Source: a virus
DNA length: 42,274 nucleotides
IMG/VR virus record: IMGVR_UViG_3300025326_000086
Span: 1-42,274 of that record
Strand: one strand, 5' to 3'
Below the pieces are notes generated by a model. It had not been told where the DNA came from. It saw only the letters and a list, made by a program, of their open reading frames with translations, and ran no database searches. Both the position numbers and the translations under genes were made by a program. The number at the start of each line of letters is the position of its first letter. Position 1 is the first letter of the stretch. Below are positions 1 to 6,692 of the stretch, one piece after another.

Positions 1-39
1 AATAGTTTTTGTGTCGCTCAAAAGGAAATAAATGACTGA
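1..39 (+). CDS. 3' end of the gene that starts at 41933 (if the ends are joined)
   Basis: Bases 1-36 read in frame 1 give 12 residues, then TGA at 37-39. Joined to the open frame at 41933-42274 this makes one 126-residue protein whose end overlaps the start of the next gene (ATG at 32) by 8 nt, the overlap style seen throughout this genome. The residues after the junction include F-C-V, which fits the F-x-V that follows the D-S-x-G-x-P stretch in this protein family as I remember it. The call depends entirely on the window being circular. Confidence 0.5.
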   Translation, partial: NSFCVAQKEIND

Positions 40-844
40 CCAAACCAAACCAACCAAAGAAATTACCGAAGCCGACACAAAAACTATTGCTAAAGCCTTG
101 ACTTTAATTGAAAACGACCCGACTGGAGCCATTGTAATGCCAGCCGTTGACGCTAAAGCCGCTATTGAAGCCTGGAAAGCCTATGAAAGTTTGAAAAAAG
201 CGGTCATTACCCCAGACGACGTGCAACAAATCCAGGGCAGACAATTTCTAAAGAAGTCGTATTGGCGTAAGATTGCTACATTTTTCAATTTGTCGGTCGA
301 TTTAGTAACTGAAAAAAAGGAGGAACTAGCCAATGACAACACTACCTACCATTTCGTCTGCAAAGCTACCGCCCCCAATGGTCGATTTGCTGTTGGAGCT
401 GGCAGTTGTAATATCTACGAAAAAGCGAAATTTGATGCGCAGAAAGGCCAGTGGCTTAACTCTTATGGAGAAATTGCCGAACCAAATAGTATCCATAATG
501 CTCGGGCTACTGCTGAAACTCGCGCTTGGAATAGGGCTGTTAGTAACCTTGTGGGAGGTGGCGAAGTATCAGCCGAAGAAGTCGAAGCTCTCAAAGACGG
601 CAAAACCAATTCAGTACCAGAGAGTGACGAGGGAGGTGGCGCGCCAGATCCAACTGAGGATTGGGGAGATTCACCAGTTACAAAGACTTATGAGCCGCGC
701 AAAAGACCAGAAAAAGGCTCGCAATTAAATTGCACGGTCGATCATTCTAAATTGGGGATCTTGACTGTTAAAAAAGAGGGTAAAAACAAGGGTCGAACTT
801 TTCGAGCCTGTCAAAAATGCGACTACTTCCATTGGGAGTCGTAA
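32..844 (+). CDS. Annealing-like phage protein with C-terminal GRF-type zinc finger (copy 1 of A)
   Basis: 270 residues. Residues about 60-185 hold a phage domain with the blocks SYWRKIATFFNLS, ATAPNGRFAVGAGSC and ATAETRAWNRAVSNLVGGGE. I know similar blocks from proteins in phage recombination and ssDNA-binding neighbourhoods, but cannot assign a proven activity. An acidic linker (195-215) leads to a GRF-like zinc finger with C234, H238, C260 and C263 and the core KNKGRTFRAC...FHW. GRF fingers bind single-stranded nucleic acid in topoisomerase III and APE2-type enzymes, so a recombination or ssDNA role is inferred. AAAGGAAA lies 6-8 nt before ATG 32. A close paralogue starts at 39126. RNA ligase and RusA-like genes follow downstream. 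Confidence 0.9.
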   Translation: MTDQTKPTKEITEADTKTIAKALTLIENDPTGAIVMPAVDAKAAIEAWKAYESLKKAVITPDDVQQIQGRQFLKKSYWRKIATFFNLSVDLVTEKKEELANDNTTYHFVCKATAPNGRFAVGAGSCNIYEKAKFDAQKGQWLNSYGEIAEPNSIHNARATAETRAWNRAVSNLVGGGEVSAEEVEALKDGKTNSVPESDEGGGAPDPTEDWGDSPVTKTYEPRKRPEKGSQLNCTVDHSKLGILTVKKEGKNKGRTFRACQKCDYFHWES

Positions 845-860
845 TAAGAGGGGAAAATTT

Positions 861-1172
861 ATGAGCAGATTAGAACCAACACCACACGCCTTAGGCTTGC
901 ACTTGGGAGTCGACCATAAAAAACTTGTTATGGTTGAAAACCAATTGATCGAATGGTTGGCTGGCGAATTTTATGACGACAAGAAAATTGAGGGCTGTGA
1001 ATGTAATATCATCGGGAAAGTAATTGAGCTGTGCAAGGATTTTTGCACTATAGAGGAACTGGCTACAGCCGCTTATGCCAGCGGAAACCTGCTCGAAAAT
1101 TTAATGCACCGAGCAATTTCTATGCGAGAAAAAAGGAAAGTGGGTGGTAATAAAAAACAGGAGCTAAACTAA
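861..1172 (+). CDS. Conserved small protein, copy 1 of B
   Basis: 103 residues, no recognised family. The core HLGVDHKKLV...WLA.EF.DD.KIEGCEC is repeated almost unchanged in the paralogue at 40488. Conserved cysteines (CEC near 49-51, then two further Cys about 10-15 residues on) could bind metal, but the spacing matches no motif I know. The start has GAGGGG upstream. The stop shares a base with the next ATG (TAATG), so B and C are probably translationally coupled in both copies of the block. Confidence 0.88.
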   Translation: MSRLEPTPHALGLHLGVDHKKLVMVENQLIEWLAGEFYDDKKIEGCECNIIGKVIELCKDFCTIEELATAAYASGNLLENLMHRAISMREKRKVGGNKKQELN

Positions 1173-1477
1173 TGCCAACGATGGACACTTTTATAATTAT
1201 TGCAATTGTATTTTGGGGTTTAGCGATTGCTCTTATAATTACAAACAGAGCTCTAAAGGTTTCTGATTATCGAAGGCGAACGGTTTGGAAAATTGTTGAG
1301 TTGAGCGTGAACGAATTTGAGGACGGTAAAATGAGCCTGTCTCTTTCCAGGTGGAAGGCTTTACACAAGGTCAGTTTTGACAAAATGCTTTGGCAGTTTT
1401 GGAAACCACTAGACAAATTTTATGAGGGTTGGGATTTTAATGTTACAGACTATGCCAATAAAAAAAAGAACGCTTAA
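1172..1477 (+). CDS. Small membrane-anchored protein, copy 1 of C
   Basis: 101 residues. One strongly hydrophobic segment at about residues 6-24 is followed by a basic, aromatic-rich cytoplasmic-looking part with the blocks SDYRRRTVWKIVELSVNE and KVSFDKMLWQ.WKPL. Both blocks recur in the paralogue at 40790. The N-terminal anchor and charge pattern suggest N-out/C-in topology (inferred). Function unknown; it always lies between B and D in the duplicated block. Confidence 0.85.
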   Translation: MPTMDTFIIIAIVFWGLAIALIITNRALKVSDYRRRTVWKIVELSVNEFEDGKMSLSLSRWKALHKVSFDKMLWQFWKPLDKFYEGWDFNVTDYANKKKNA

Positions 1478-1736
1478 AAAGCTAATGGGCAAAAAATCTT
1501 GGGCCCAGAAGCGTCACGCAATTAGGCGAGCTACAGAACGCTACCAGTTTGACATTGACGGGGCGGGGCTAGCCGAAATTGTAAGAATGATCCAGAAAAA
1601 CCAAATCATAAGCTCGGAAAAACAAAGCTTACGGGTGACGATTAAAAAGCTGATTTATAAAGACCGAGTGATTAGAGTGGTTTACGATAAAATTAGAAAA
1701 ACAGTGGTAAGCTTCTTGCCGCTGGAGGAACTTTAA
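1455..1736 (+). CDS. Small basic protein, copy 1 of D
   Basis: 93 residues from ATG 1455, chosen over the upstream in-frame ATG at 1422 because the paralogue at 41477 starts at the same place (MPIKKRTLKKL against MPVKRRTLRKL) and both overlap the gene before. Blocks are a helical H-A-I-R-R-A-T-E-R-Y stretch, an E-I-V-x-M-I-Q helix, then beta-strand-like VTIKKLIYK and VIRVVYDKIRKTVVSFLPLE. This resembles small phage proteins of RelE/DUF4258-like shape, but no catalytic residues can be assigned, so toxin activity is not claimed. Its stop codon lies inside a 27-nt repeat shared with 41887-41913. Confidence 0.85.
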   Translation, partial: PIKKRTLKKLMGKKSWAQKRHAIRRATERYQFDIDGAGLAEIVRMIQKNQIISSEKQSLRVTIKKLIYKDRVIRVVYDKIRKTVVSFLPLEEL

Positions 1737-1758
1737 GCTCTTTATTAAGTAACTAAAG
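1732..1758. repeat. 27-nt direct repeat, copy 1 (end of duplicated block)
   Basis: Identical to 41887-41913. It begins TTTAAGCTCTTTATTAAG and ends AACTAAAG. Here it holds the stop codon of D and the spacer before the next gene; in the other copy it lies in non-coding DNA after the structured element at 41805-41887. It marks the right end of the duplicated A-B-C-D block at DNA level. Confidence 0.9.
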
Positions 1759-1764
1759 GAAAGT

Positions 1765-1953
1765 ATGAAAAGAATCAAACTAAAAAATACGCCTCTCTGG
1801 CTAAGTAAAAACGCTCTTTCAAAAACGAACCCATACCAGAAAATGCTTTTGATTATTGGTGGATTTTTGATAGACATTGCTTTTAGATCAATGGGATTGG
1901 GAAAATGGATATTAAGACCAGAGAAAGAAATAACTAAAGGAAAGGGAATATGA
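1765..1953 (+). CDS. Small hypothetical protein with hydrophobic centre
   Basis: 62 residues with an AAAGGAAAG ribosome-binding site directly upstream. The middle (about residues 27-42, LLIIGGFLIDIAF) is hydrophobic and could be a short membrane segment; both ends are basic. The stop overlaps the RNA ligase start as ATGA. It has no counterpart after the second copy of the block. No family recognised. Confidence 0.7.
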   Translation: MKRIKLKNTPLWLSKNALSKTNPYQKMLLIIGGFLIDIAFRSMGLGKWILRPEKEITKGKGI

Positions 1954-2627
1954 AAGAATACCACAAAATAACTACTGTCTTTAAGCGTGACCCTAAAAAT
2001 ATGCGGTTTGTTTTAGAGGGTCAGTGGGGTTTGCCAGAGTTTGAATATCTGAAAGACAATGCGTGGGTGTTCACTGAAAAGGTAGACGGGACTAATATCC
2101 GAGTGATGTGGGACGGCTTGAGTGTTACTTTTGGCGGTAAAACAGATGACGCTCAAATGTATGTTCCCCTTATGCAGAGGTTGCAGGAAATGTTTGATAC
2201 CACGCCTAAACGCCAGTTATTCAGGGAGATTTTTAATACTCCTCAAAGCGAATCAGGGAGTGAGGCGGTGTGTCTATATGGCGAGGGGTATGGTGCAAAG
2301 ATACAAAAAGGCGGTGGAAACTACCGAGCAGATGGTGTGGACTTCGTACTTTTTGATGTGAAAGTCGGAGATTGGTGGTTACAGCGTGAAGATGTCGAGG
2401 ATATTGCTGTAAAACTTGGGGTCAAAGTCGTGCCTATTGTCGGAGAGGGAACACTACAGAACGCTGTCGATATGGTCAAAAAGGGTTTTAATTCTCAATG
2501 GGGGGAGTTTCTAGCAGAGGGTCTTGTAGTCCGACCAAAAACGGAACTAAAAACAAGAGCAGGACATAGGGTAATAACGAAAATAAAAGCAAGGGATTTT
2601 GAGCCTAAGAAAGAAGTAACTGAATGA
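1950..2627 (+). CDS. RNA ligase family protein (nucleotidyltransferase domain)
   Basis: 225 residues, about the size of a lone RNA ligase catalytic domain (T4 Rnl2/DRB0094-like fold). Motif I is EKVDGTN with the predicted adenylated lysine K44; motif III is LYGEGYG; IIIa is FVLFDVKVG; motif IV is AEGLVVRP; motif V is ITKIKARDF. All motifs for ATP-dependent lysine adenylation and phosphodiester formation are present, and no separate C-terminal domain is seen. In phages such enzymes seal broken tRNA or other RNA after host nuclease attack. The aberrant tRNA at 32099 is a possible but unproven substrate. Starts with an ATGA overlap and lies in the operon with a methylase. Confidence 0.92.
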   Translation: MKEYHKITTVFKRDPKNMRFVLEGQWGLPEFEYLKDNAWVFTEKVDGTNIRVMWDGLSVTFGGKTDDAQMYVPLMQRLQEMFDTTPKRQLFREIFNTPQSESGSEAVCLYGEGYGAKIQKGGGNYRADGVDFVLFDVKVGDWWLQREDVEDIAVKLGVKVVPIVGEGTLQNAVDMVKKGFNSQWGEFLAEGLVVRPKTELKTRAGHRVITKIKARDFEPKKEVTE

Positions 2628-3205
2628 ACAACAGCGACAAAATAATACTAGACCTTTGCGGTGGCACTGGCTCTTGGTCGAAGCCCTATGTCGAGGCGGG
2701 CTATGATGTCAGACTGGTTACGCTACCTGATAACGATGTGCGAACCTACACCCCCCCCAAGAATGTTTACGGGATTTTAGCCGCACCACCTTGCGACCAA
2801 TTCAGCAGAGCAAAAACTACTGGAGAACCACGAGATATTGTTGGTGCTATGGAAATTGTAAGAGCCTGTATGGAAATTATCTGGAAAAGTCAATATAAAC
2901 TAGAGAAACCCTTTAGTAAGAAAACAAAATTAAAGTTTTGGGCTATGGAAAATCCTCACGGAATGTTGAAATACTATATGGGAAAACCAGCTTTTATTTT
3001 CGACCCCTGCGATTTTGGAGACCCTTATAGAAAAGAAACTTTTTTATGGGGTAATTTCAACGAACCTAGAAAAAATCCAATAGAACCTAAAAAAGGAGAG
3101 TGGGATATACACGCTAAAACAGGTGGAAAATCCGCTAAGACTAAAGAATTGAGAAGTATTACACCTCAAGGATTTGCAAAAGCATTTTTTAAGGCTAACC
3201 TATGA
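2624..3205 (+). CDS. Short cytosine-C5 DNA methyltransferase-like protein
   Basis: 193 residues. Motif I is ILDLCGGTGSWSKP (SAM binding, near residues 8-21), motif IV is APPCDQFS with the catalytic Cys at about 57, and MENPHG near 108-113 stands for the ENV motif VI. The end (SITPQGFAKAF) resembles the C-terminal helix of Dcm-type enzymes that packs next to motif I. At under 200 residues it lacks a normal target-recognition domain, as in other compact phage Dcm-like proteins. It may modify phage DNA against restriction, or act on a nucleotide or RNA; the substrate is unknown. Overlaps both neighbours by 4 nt. Confidence 0.85.
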   Translation: MNNSDKIILDLCGGTGSWSKPYVEAGYDVRLVTLPDNDVRTYTPPKNVYGILAAPPCDQFSRAKTTGEPRDIVGAMEIVRACMEIIWKSQYKLEKPFSKKTKLKFWAMENPHGMLKYYMGKPAFIFDPCDFGDPYRKETFLWGNFNEPRKNPIEPKKGEWDIHAKTGGKSAKTKELRSITPQGFAKAFFKANL

Positions 3206-3480
3206 CCCCTAACCAACATAAACAACCAAATCGCTGTAAATGCGAATACGGCAAAAACGGGAAACTACTCGGTCTTTGTTTGAGGTGTTTTGAAAGAGAA
3301 TTAAAATCAGCCAATAAAGCTCGACAACTCCTCCTAAATGAAGTGAGGGAGAGGGTAATTGGGGAAGATGAGAAAGTAGTACTTCTTGAATGGGTAGATA
3401 AAAAATATGTTGTGGCACAAGAAAACAGGAACGACCTACGAGCAGAGCAACGCCAAGCCCTTACAGAAATGGAGAAGTAA
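3202..3480 (+). CDS. Small protein: zinc-ribbon N-terminus plus helical 'VIGxDE' tail
   Basis: 92 residues. The N-terminus has a probable zinc site (CKC near 12-14, then CLRC about 12 residues later). The second half is helical and charged, with LLLNEVRERVIGEDE and LRAEQRQALTEMEK. Both pieces recur in the gene at 3677, so the two share a duplicated C-terminal module. I associate similar short tails with CPR bacteria and their phages, but no function is known. The start has the ATGA overlap. Confidence 0.8.
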   Translation: MTPNQHKQPNRCKCEYGKNGKLLGLCLRCFERELKSANKARQLLLNEVRERVIGEDEKVVLLEWVDKKYVVAQENRNDLRAEQRQALTEMEK

Positions 3481-3482
3481 GT

Positions 3483-3680
3483 ATGAGTTACGATTCAGCA
3501 GGAAATATCCTACACGAACCATTCTTTCAATGCGATTGTGGAAGCACTGGTGGTTGTGAGAAGTGTAGACCCACACAAACTTTAGAAGTTTCTACTACAG
3601 TTCCGTGCCAAAATGAGGAAGAACTAGAAGAAGAAATAAGAAAAATAATAGCAAAAGCAAATTATGGAAATGCAATATGA
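3483..3680 (+). CDS. Small cysteine-rich protein (probable zinc binding)
   Basis: 65 residues. CDCGSTGGCEKC near residues 18-29 gives four closely spaced cysteines, typical of a minimal zinc finger; another Cys lies in the middle. The C-terminal third is an acidic then basic helix (EEELEEEIRKIIAKA). It lies between two genes that share a tail module and overlaps the second by 4 nt. No family recognised. Confidence 0.75.
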   Translation: MSYDSAGNILHEPFFQCDCGSTGGCEKCRPTQTLEVSTTVPCQNEEELEEEIRKIIAKANYGNAI

Positions 3681-3940
3681 CCCAAACTAAACAACCAGTA
3701 GAAAAACCAAATGAAGGTTCTCTTGCTTTCTTATTGAGAACATTGACCCCTGAACAAATGGAAGCTATGCGAATTGTATCTAAGTTTGAACGCCAACTCC
3801 TCCTCACTGAAGTAGGGGAAAAGGTAATTGGGAGAGATGAACCAGACCATTATTCCACACAGGAGGTTGATATTGGGTATATGAGAAATCAAATGAGAAA
3901 AGAACAGCGTAAATCCCTTACAGAAATGGAGGGGGAATGA
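3677..3940 (+). CDS. Small helical protein sharing the 'VIGxDE' tail
   Basis: 87 residues. Residues about 35-87 match the C-terminal half of the gene at 3202: LLLTEVGEKVIGRDE, then MRKEQRKSLTEME. The N-terminal part differs and lacks cysteines. The two genes therefore look like products of duplication followed by replacement of the N-terminal part. ATGA overlaps on both sides put it in one translational chain. Function unknown. Confidence 0.78.
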   Translation: MTQTKQPVEKPNEGSLAFLLRTLTPEQMEAMRIVSKFERQLLLTEVGEKVIGRDEPDHYSTQEVDIGYMRNQMRKEQRKSLTEMEGE

Positions 3941-4107
3941 AACTATTAATTTGTTGGTTACTTGGTCATCAGATTGAAAAGGTCATTTTTCGGGAAAAGG
4001 TTGTTTATTGGAAAGAGGAAGAGTGCCAGAGATGTGAGAGTGTTTTTGAAAAGAAAAAAATAACAATAATACTCCCAAGCGGAATGGGAACTACCTATGC
4101 CAACTAG
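3937..4107 (+). CDS. Micro zinc protein 1 (56 residues)
   Basis: ATG 3937 overlaps the preceding TGA (ATGA). The product opens MKLLICWLLGHQ and carries CQRC at residues 30-33, so C6, H11 and the CxxC could bind one zinc. It ends in YAN. The next gene (4129) has the same plan (ILCWLFGH, CQRC, YAN), showing the pair are paralogues and supporting both as real. The repeated pattern and the overlapping start argue against chance. Confidence 0.7.
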   Translation: MKLLICWLLGHQIEKVIFREKVVYWKEEECQRCESVFEKKKITIILPSGMGTTYAN

Positions 4108-4128
4108 TGCAGAAATGGAGAAGAACAA

Positions 4129-4269
4129 ATGATAGCTAAAATACTTTGCTGGTTATTTGGACATAAACTACTGATTTATAAAGATTCTTTTGAAAATGGG
4201 AGAAGGTATAGGAATGGTTATTGGGCGAAAAAATGTCAAAGATGTGGAGAAAAACTTTATGCCAACTAA
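4129..4269 (+). CDS. Micro zinc protein 2 (46 residues), paralogue of the previous gene
   Basis: Opens MIAKILCWLFGH and has KKCQRCGEKLYAN at the end. C7, H12 and CQRC (36-39) are the likely metal ligands. GGAG lies about 15 nt upstream, within ATGGAG. It overlaps the next gene by 11 nt in another frame. Compared with its neighbour it has lost a short C-terminal piece. Function unknown; such proteins may be small nucleic-acid or protein adaptors (inferred). Confidence 0.68.
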   Translation: MIAKILCWLFGHKLLIYKDSFENGRRYRNGYWAKKCQRCGEKLYAN

Positions 4270-4597
4270 ACACCTATCGGAAGAACTACTAGCAGAGTTT
4301 AGAGAGAAGTTTTCAGGTAAAGTTAGAAAAATACCAGTCCAAATTCATTCAGAACTCGGTATTCCAATGGCAGAAAGTGAAACCGAAACGATTTATCCTT
4401 TAGCTGGCAATCCAAAAGTTATTGCTTGGATTAGAACAGCCCTCCAAATAGCCCGAAAAGAAGGTGCTAGAGAGGAGAGAGAACGGATTAAGTCTATGTT
4501 TACCAAGTGGACTAACAAACAATTTAAGACATTCAAATTAGACAGGTTTGCTTTACAGGATTTTGCAAATAAGCTGGAAGCCCTCAAGGATAAATGA
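4259..4597 (+). CDS. Hypothetical helical protein
   Basis: 112 residues from ATG 4259, chosen over the ATG at 4190 because GGAG lies 8 nt upstream and the longer form would lie almost wholly inside the micro zinc gene. It is charged and helical, with an ARKEGAREERERIKSMFTKW stretch typical of phage coiled-coil proteins, and begins with LSEELLAEFREKF. No enzyme motif. The stop TGA abuts the next ATG directly. Confidence 0.75.
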   Translation: MPTKHLSEELLAEFREKFSGKVRKIPVQIHSELGIPMAESETETIYPLAGNPKVIAWIRTALQIARKEGAREERERIKSMFTKWTNKQFKTFKLDRFALQDFANKLEALKDK

Positions 4598-4951
4598 ATG
4601 ACCAATAAAAAAGTTTACGATTTAGTCAAACAAATACTTGAGGTAAGCCCAGAAGCGAGGAACAGCAACAAGGTTCTTTACGTAGAATTTATGGCTAGAA
4701 TTGGTATGCCTTTGAGTCCACAAGCAGTTGCAATTATTATGGCTGGGCCAGATTATGAGTCAGTAACCCGCTCCAGAAGGCTAATTCTAGCTAATCCAGG
4801 CTACAACCACCTTAGAGGAAACTCAGCAGTAGAAAGCTTCCGAAAAGAAAAGCAAAGGTCTAAAGGAACTTTTGCCTTTAGGGAAACAATAACAATTACC
4901 GACCCGCTAACTGGAAAAAGGCAGGTCTTGAAAGGTCAAAATGAAGCGTAA
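4598..4951 (+). CDS. Hypothetical protein
   Basis: 117 residues with no recognised domain. It has an N-terminal helical region (KKVYDLVKQILEVSPEARN), a central SRRLILANPGYNHLRG stretch and a basic C-terminus. The position just before an HTH gene, with an 11-nt overlap, and the basic residues are compatible with a DNA-associated role, but nothing in the sequence shows it. Confidence 0.75.
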   Translation: MTNKKVYDLVKQILEVSPEARNSNKVLYVEFMARIGMPLSPQAVAIIMAGPDYESVTRSRRLILANPGYNHLRGNSAVESFRKEKQRSKGTFAFRETITITDPLTGKRQVLKGQNEA

Positions 4952-5429
4952 AAACTTCGATTTGGAAAATAGTAATAAGCATTGGAATATAAACGAGATT
5001 GCGTTTTTGGAGTTTTGCCGACGCAAGGATTTGAGTTATAAAGAAATTGCCCCGCTTTTGGATCGGTCATTTTCGTCCGTAACCCAGATGGGGTCAAAAG
5101 TAGGCCAATGGCAAAAGGACAAGCTTGATCCGAAGTCGCCACATAAAGCCAAAATTGAAAAAGCTATGGCGATGGAGCTGGCGGTGCGAGGTGGGACGTA
5201 CCCAGATATGCGTAGTGCCTGGTACAGCAGAATAACCAGGGCAACGGGAATTACTTATGACGTCCCGATCAGTCCGTTGGATAAGACGGCTGAGGAATTA
5301 GTAGCAGAAACCAAGGTCGACGCCCAAGTTGAGGAGGTTGCCGAAGAGGACGACACCTTTGTTTCGATCAAAATTGAGCTTGGATTTGCTCGGGCCAAAG
5401 AGTTGCTCAAGCTAATTTTTGGGAAATAA
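4941..5429 (+). CDS. HTH (SANT/sigma-region-4-like) DNA-binding protein
   Basis: 162 residues. The region W16...FLEFCRRKDLSYKEIAPLLDRSFSSVTQ (about residues 20-50) reads as a helix-turn-helix in which S-Y-K-E-I-A is the first helix end and R-S-F-S-S-V the recognition helix, as in Myb/SANT and GcrA-like phage regulators. After a basic linker come an acidic segment (about 115-140) and a hydrophobic C-terminal helix. It probably binds DNA; whether as regulator or recombination accessory is open. The resolvase gene follows with a one-base TAATG overlap. Confidence 0.78.
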   Translation: MKRKNFDLENSNKHWNINEIAFLEFCRRKDLSYKEIAPLLDRSFSSVTQMGSKVGQWQKDKLDPKSPHKAKIEKAMAMELAVRGGTYPDMRSAWYSRITRATGITYDVPISPLDKTAEELVAETKVDAQVEEVAEEDDTFVSIKIELGFARAKELLKLIFGK

Positions 5430-5788
5430 TGCCAATACTTAGGCTACCAGAGTTGGTTGATCTAAACGCTTACATTGGAGCTATGAACCGCAATCGGTTT
5501 ATGGGAGCCAAGATTAAGCGGGAAATGACTGAACTGGTGGCCTATGAGTGTATGGCTCAGAGGATTAAAAAGGGACAGAAAATCAAGCGACTGACCTTTC
5601 TCTGGAAGCACAAAAATAAACGCAAAGATCCAGATAATTTAGAGTTTGGCAAGAAGTTTATTTTGGACGGCATGGTACAAGCTGGAGTTTTAACTGGCGA
5701 CGGTTGGAAGCAATTAGGAGCAGTAGAAACGGTACACAGGCATGTCATCGACAAAAAAGACCCAGGGATCGAAGTCATTTTCGACTAG
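5429..5788 (+). CDS. RusA-like Holliday junction endonuclease
   Basis: 119 residues, the usual size for RusA. The signature KDPDNLEFGKKFILDGMVQAGVLTGDG is present as two overlapping blocks; D67, D69, D80 and D91 are the likely metal-binding acids, and a basic patch (KHKNKRK) precedes them as in the family. RusA dimers cut four-way junctions symmetrically, and in phages they clear branched DNA before packaging. The presence of annealing-like proteins in the same transcript fits. Start fixed by the TAATG overlap with the HTH gene. Confidence 0.88.
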   Translation: MPILRLPELVDLNAYIGAMNRNRFMGAKIKREMTELVAYECMAQRIKKGQKIKRLTFLWKHKNKRKDPDNLEFGKKFILDGMVQAGVLTGDGWKQLGAVETVHRHVIDKKDPGIEVIFD

Positions 5789-5939
5789 CGTTCTTGAATT
5801 CTTTGACGACACCACCATCGAGTCGTTTGTTTTTGGAGCGGGGTTTTTTAGAAGTACTCACGAGAAGGAAATCAAAATACCCAAAGCTCATAATAAAGGC
5901 AAACATGAATACAAAATCAAAATCGAACAAGAGCTCTAA
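5742..5939 (+). CDS. Possible small protein, first with the IEQEL C-terminal tail
   Basis: 65 residues if begun at ATG 5742, which lies 47 nt inside the resolvase gene and has only a poor ribosome-binding site. The frame downstream is plausible (FVFGAGFFRSTHEKEIKIPK) and ends in KIKIEQEL, the same tail as the next two ORFs. That shared tail is the main reason to keep it. It could equally be the remnant of a longer gene whose front was lost. Confidence 0.5.
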   Translation: MSSTKKTQGSKSFSTSVLEFFDDTTIESFVFGAGFFRSTHEKEIKIPKAHNKGKHEYKIKIEQEL

Positions 5940-6264
5940 GGTTTGGGTAGCTAAAGTGTCATTAAGTCTTATGGTAGGAAATGACAGAGGGCAACCAATC
6001 CCGACCCCAAAAGGAGTCAATATCTTTTTCCACCCCACCTCTTATTGTTGGTATATAACCTCGGCAAGAAGAATAAGGTTAGAAACCTATTTATTAAATG
6101 GTCTTTTGCTTCCTCCATCAGATGTACTAGAACTTCCGATTAAAGAAGTCCTTGTGGAAATAGCAAGTGACGCCTTTGCTCTTGCTGGGATATTTGAAAA
6201 AGTTGATAAAGTTGATCCAAAACAAATCAGGCAAATTAAAATACCCATAGAACAGGAGTTATAA
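5905..6264 (+). CDS. Hypothetical protein, second with the IEQEL tail
   Basis: 119 residues from ATG 5905, which has AAAGG 5 nt upstream; the open frame runs further 5' but without a better start. The N-terminus is basic and Ser/Lys/Asn-rich (MNTKSKSNKSS), followed by a compact domain (VWVAKVSLSLM...FFHPTSYCWYITSARRI) and a helical region. It ends IKIPIEQEL. It overlaps the ORF before by 35 nt and the next by one base. No family recognised. Confidence 0.72.
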   Translation: MNTKSKSNKSSKVWVAKVSLSLMVGNDRGQPIPTPKGVNIFFHPTSYCWYITSARRIRLETYLLNGLLLPPSDVLELPIKEVLVEIASDAFALAGIFEKVDKVDPKQIRQIKIPIEQEL

Positions 6265-6524
6265 TGGAACCATCAGACGATCAATACTGGCAAGACGCGG
6301 CTGAAGGGCTTATTGAAGAGCTCCTGACGACTGGAGTTGTTACAATTGGGGTTGAGGCTTGGGAAAATGTAAGGGATACTTTTATTAAAATGAAGATAGC
6401 CCGTGTGATTAAAATTATTCCGCCCAACGATGCCTCTATTCCTGGGGCCATAATTAGGGTAGAGTTACTAAAGAAACCACAAGTGGTTGAGCGAATAAAA
6501 ATTAAAATTGAACAAGAACTTTAG
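6264..6524 (+). CDS. Hypothetical protein, third with the IEQEL tail
   Basis: 86 residues starting from a TAATG overlap. It has an acidic helical N-terminal half (DDQYWQDAAEGLIEELLTTG) and a beta-rich second half (ARVIKIIPPNDASIPGAIIRVELL), ending IKIKIEQEL. The body is unrelated to the other two IEQEL proteins by eye, so only the tail is shared. It closes the upstream gene cluster just before the structured intergenic RNA. Confidence 0.75.
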   Translation: MEPSDDQYWQDAAEGLIEELLTTGVVTIGVEAWENVRDTFIKMKIARVIKIIPPNDASIPGAIIRVELLKKPQVVERIKIKIEQEL

Positions 6525-6530
6525 GGTTTT

Positions 6531-6670
6531 GGCTTCCCAGCGGATAGACAGGGCAGGTCGCAGTTGGGAAACCATAGCCCTGGGGTTGGAGGTGGCACAA
6601 TATTTGCCCATCATAGGGCACCTCTCAAGCCCCTCCATAAAAGTTATGGCTAGCTTCCCCCAGGGCTATG
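6531..6670 (+). ncRNA. Structured RNA: hairpin plus three-way junction in the intergenic region
   Basis: The 168-bp gap holds nested complementarity. 6573-6585 pairs perfectly with 6658-6670 (13 bp, CATAGCCCTGGGG/CCCCAGGGCTATG). Inside, 6586-6594 pairs with 6619-6628 with one bulge, capped by GCCC/GGGC (6606-6609, 6616-6619). 6635-6640 pairs with 6644-6649 (CCATAA/TTATGG). In front, 6531-6539 pairs with 6565-6573 with one mismatch. This makes a 5' hairpin and a three-way junction. No T-run follows, so it is not a simple terminator. It ends 22 nt before the next start codon, fitting a 5'-UTR element or processing site. It matches no RNA family I can name. The plus strand is assumed from the flanking genes. 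Confidence 0.6.
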
Positions 6671-6692
6671 TACAAAGTAAAGAAAGGCCAAA

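Noticed and set aside
2122-2361. Plus-strand ORF of 79 residues inside the RNA ligase gene
   Set aside because: Out-of-frame shadow of a well-supported gene; no separate start signal.
4190-4258. Longer start for the gene ending at 4597
   Set aside because: The extension lies in another frame of the micro zinc gene at 4129-4269, and ATG 4259 has a better ribosome-binding site.
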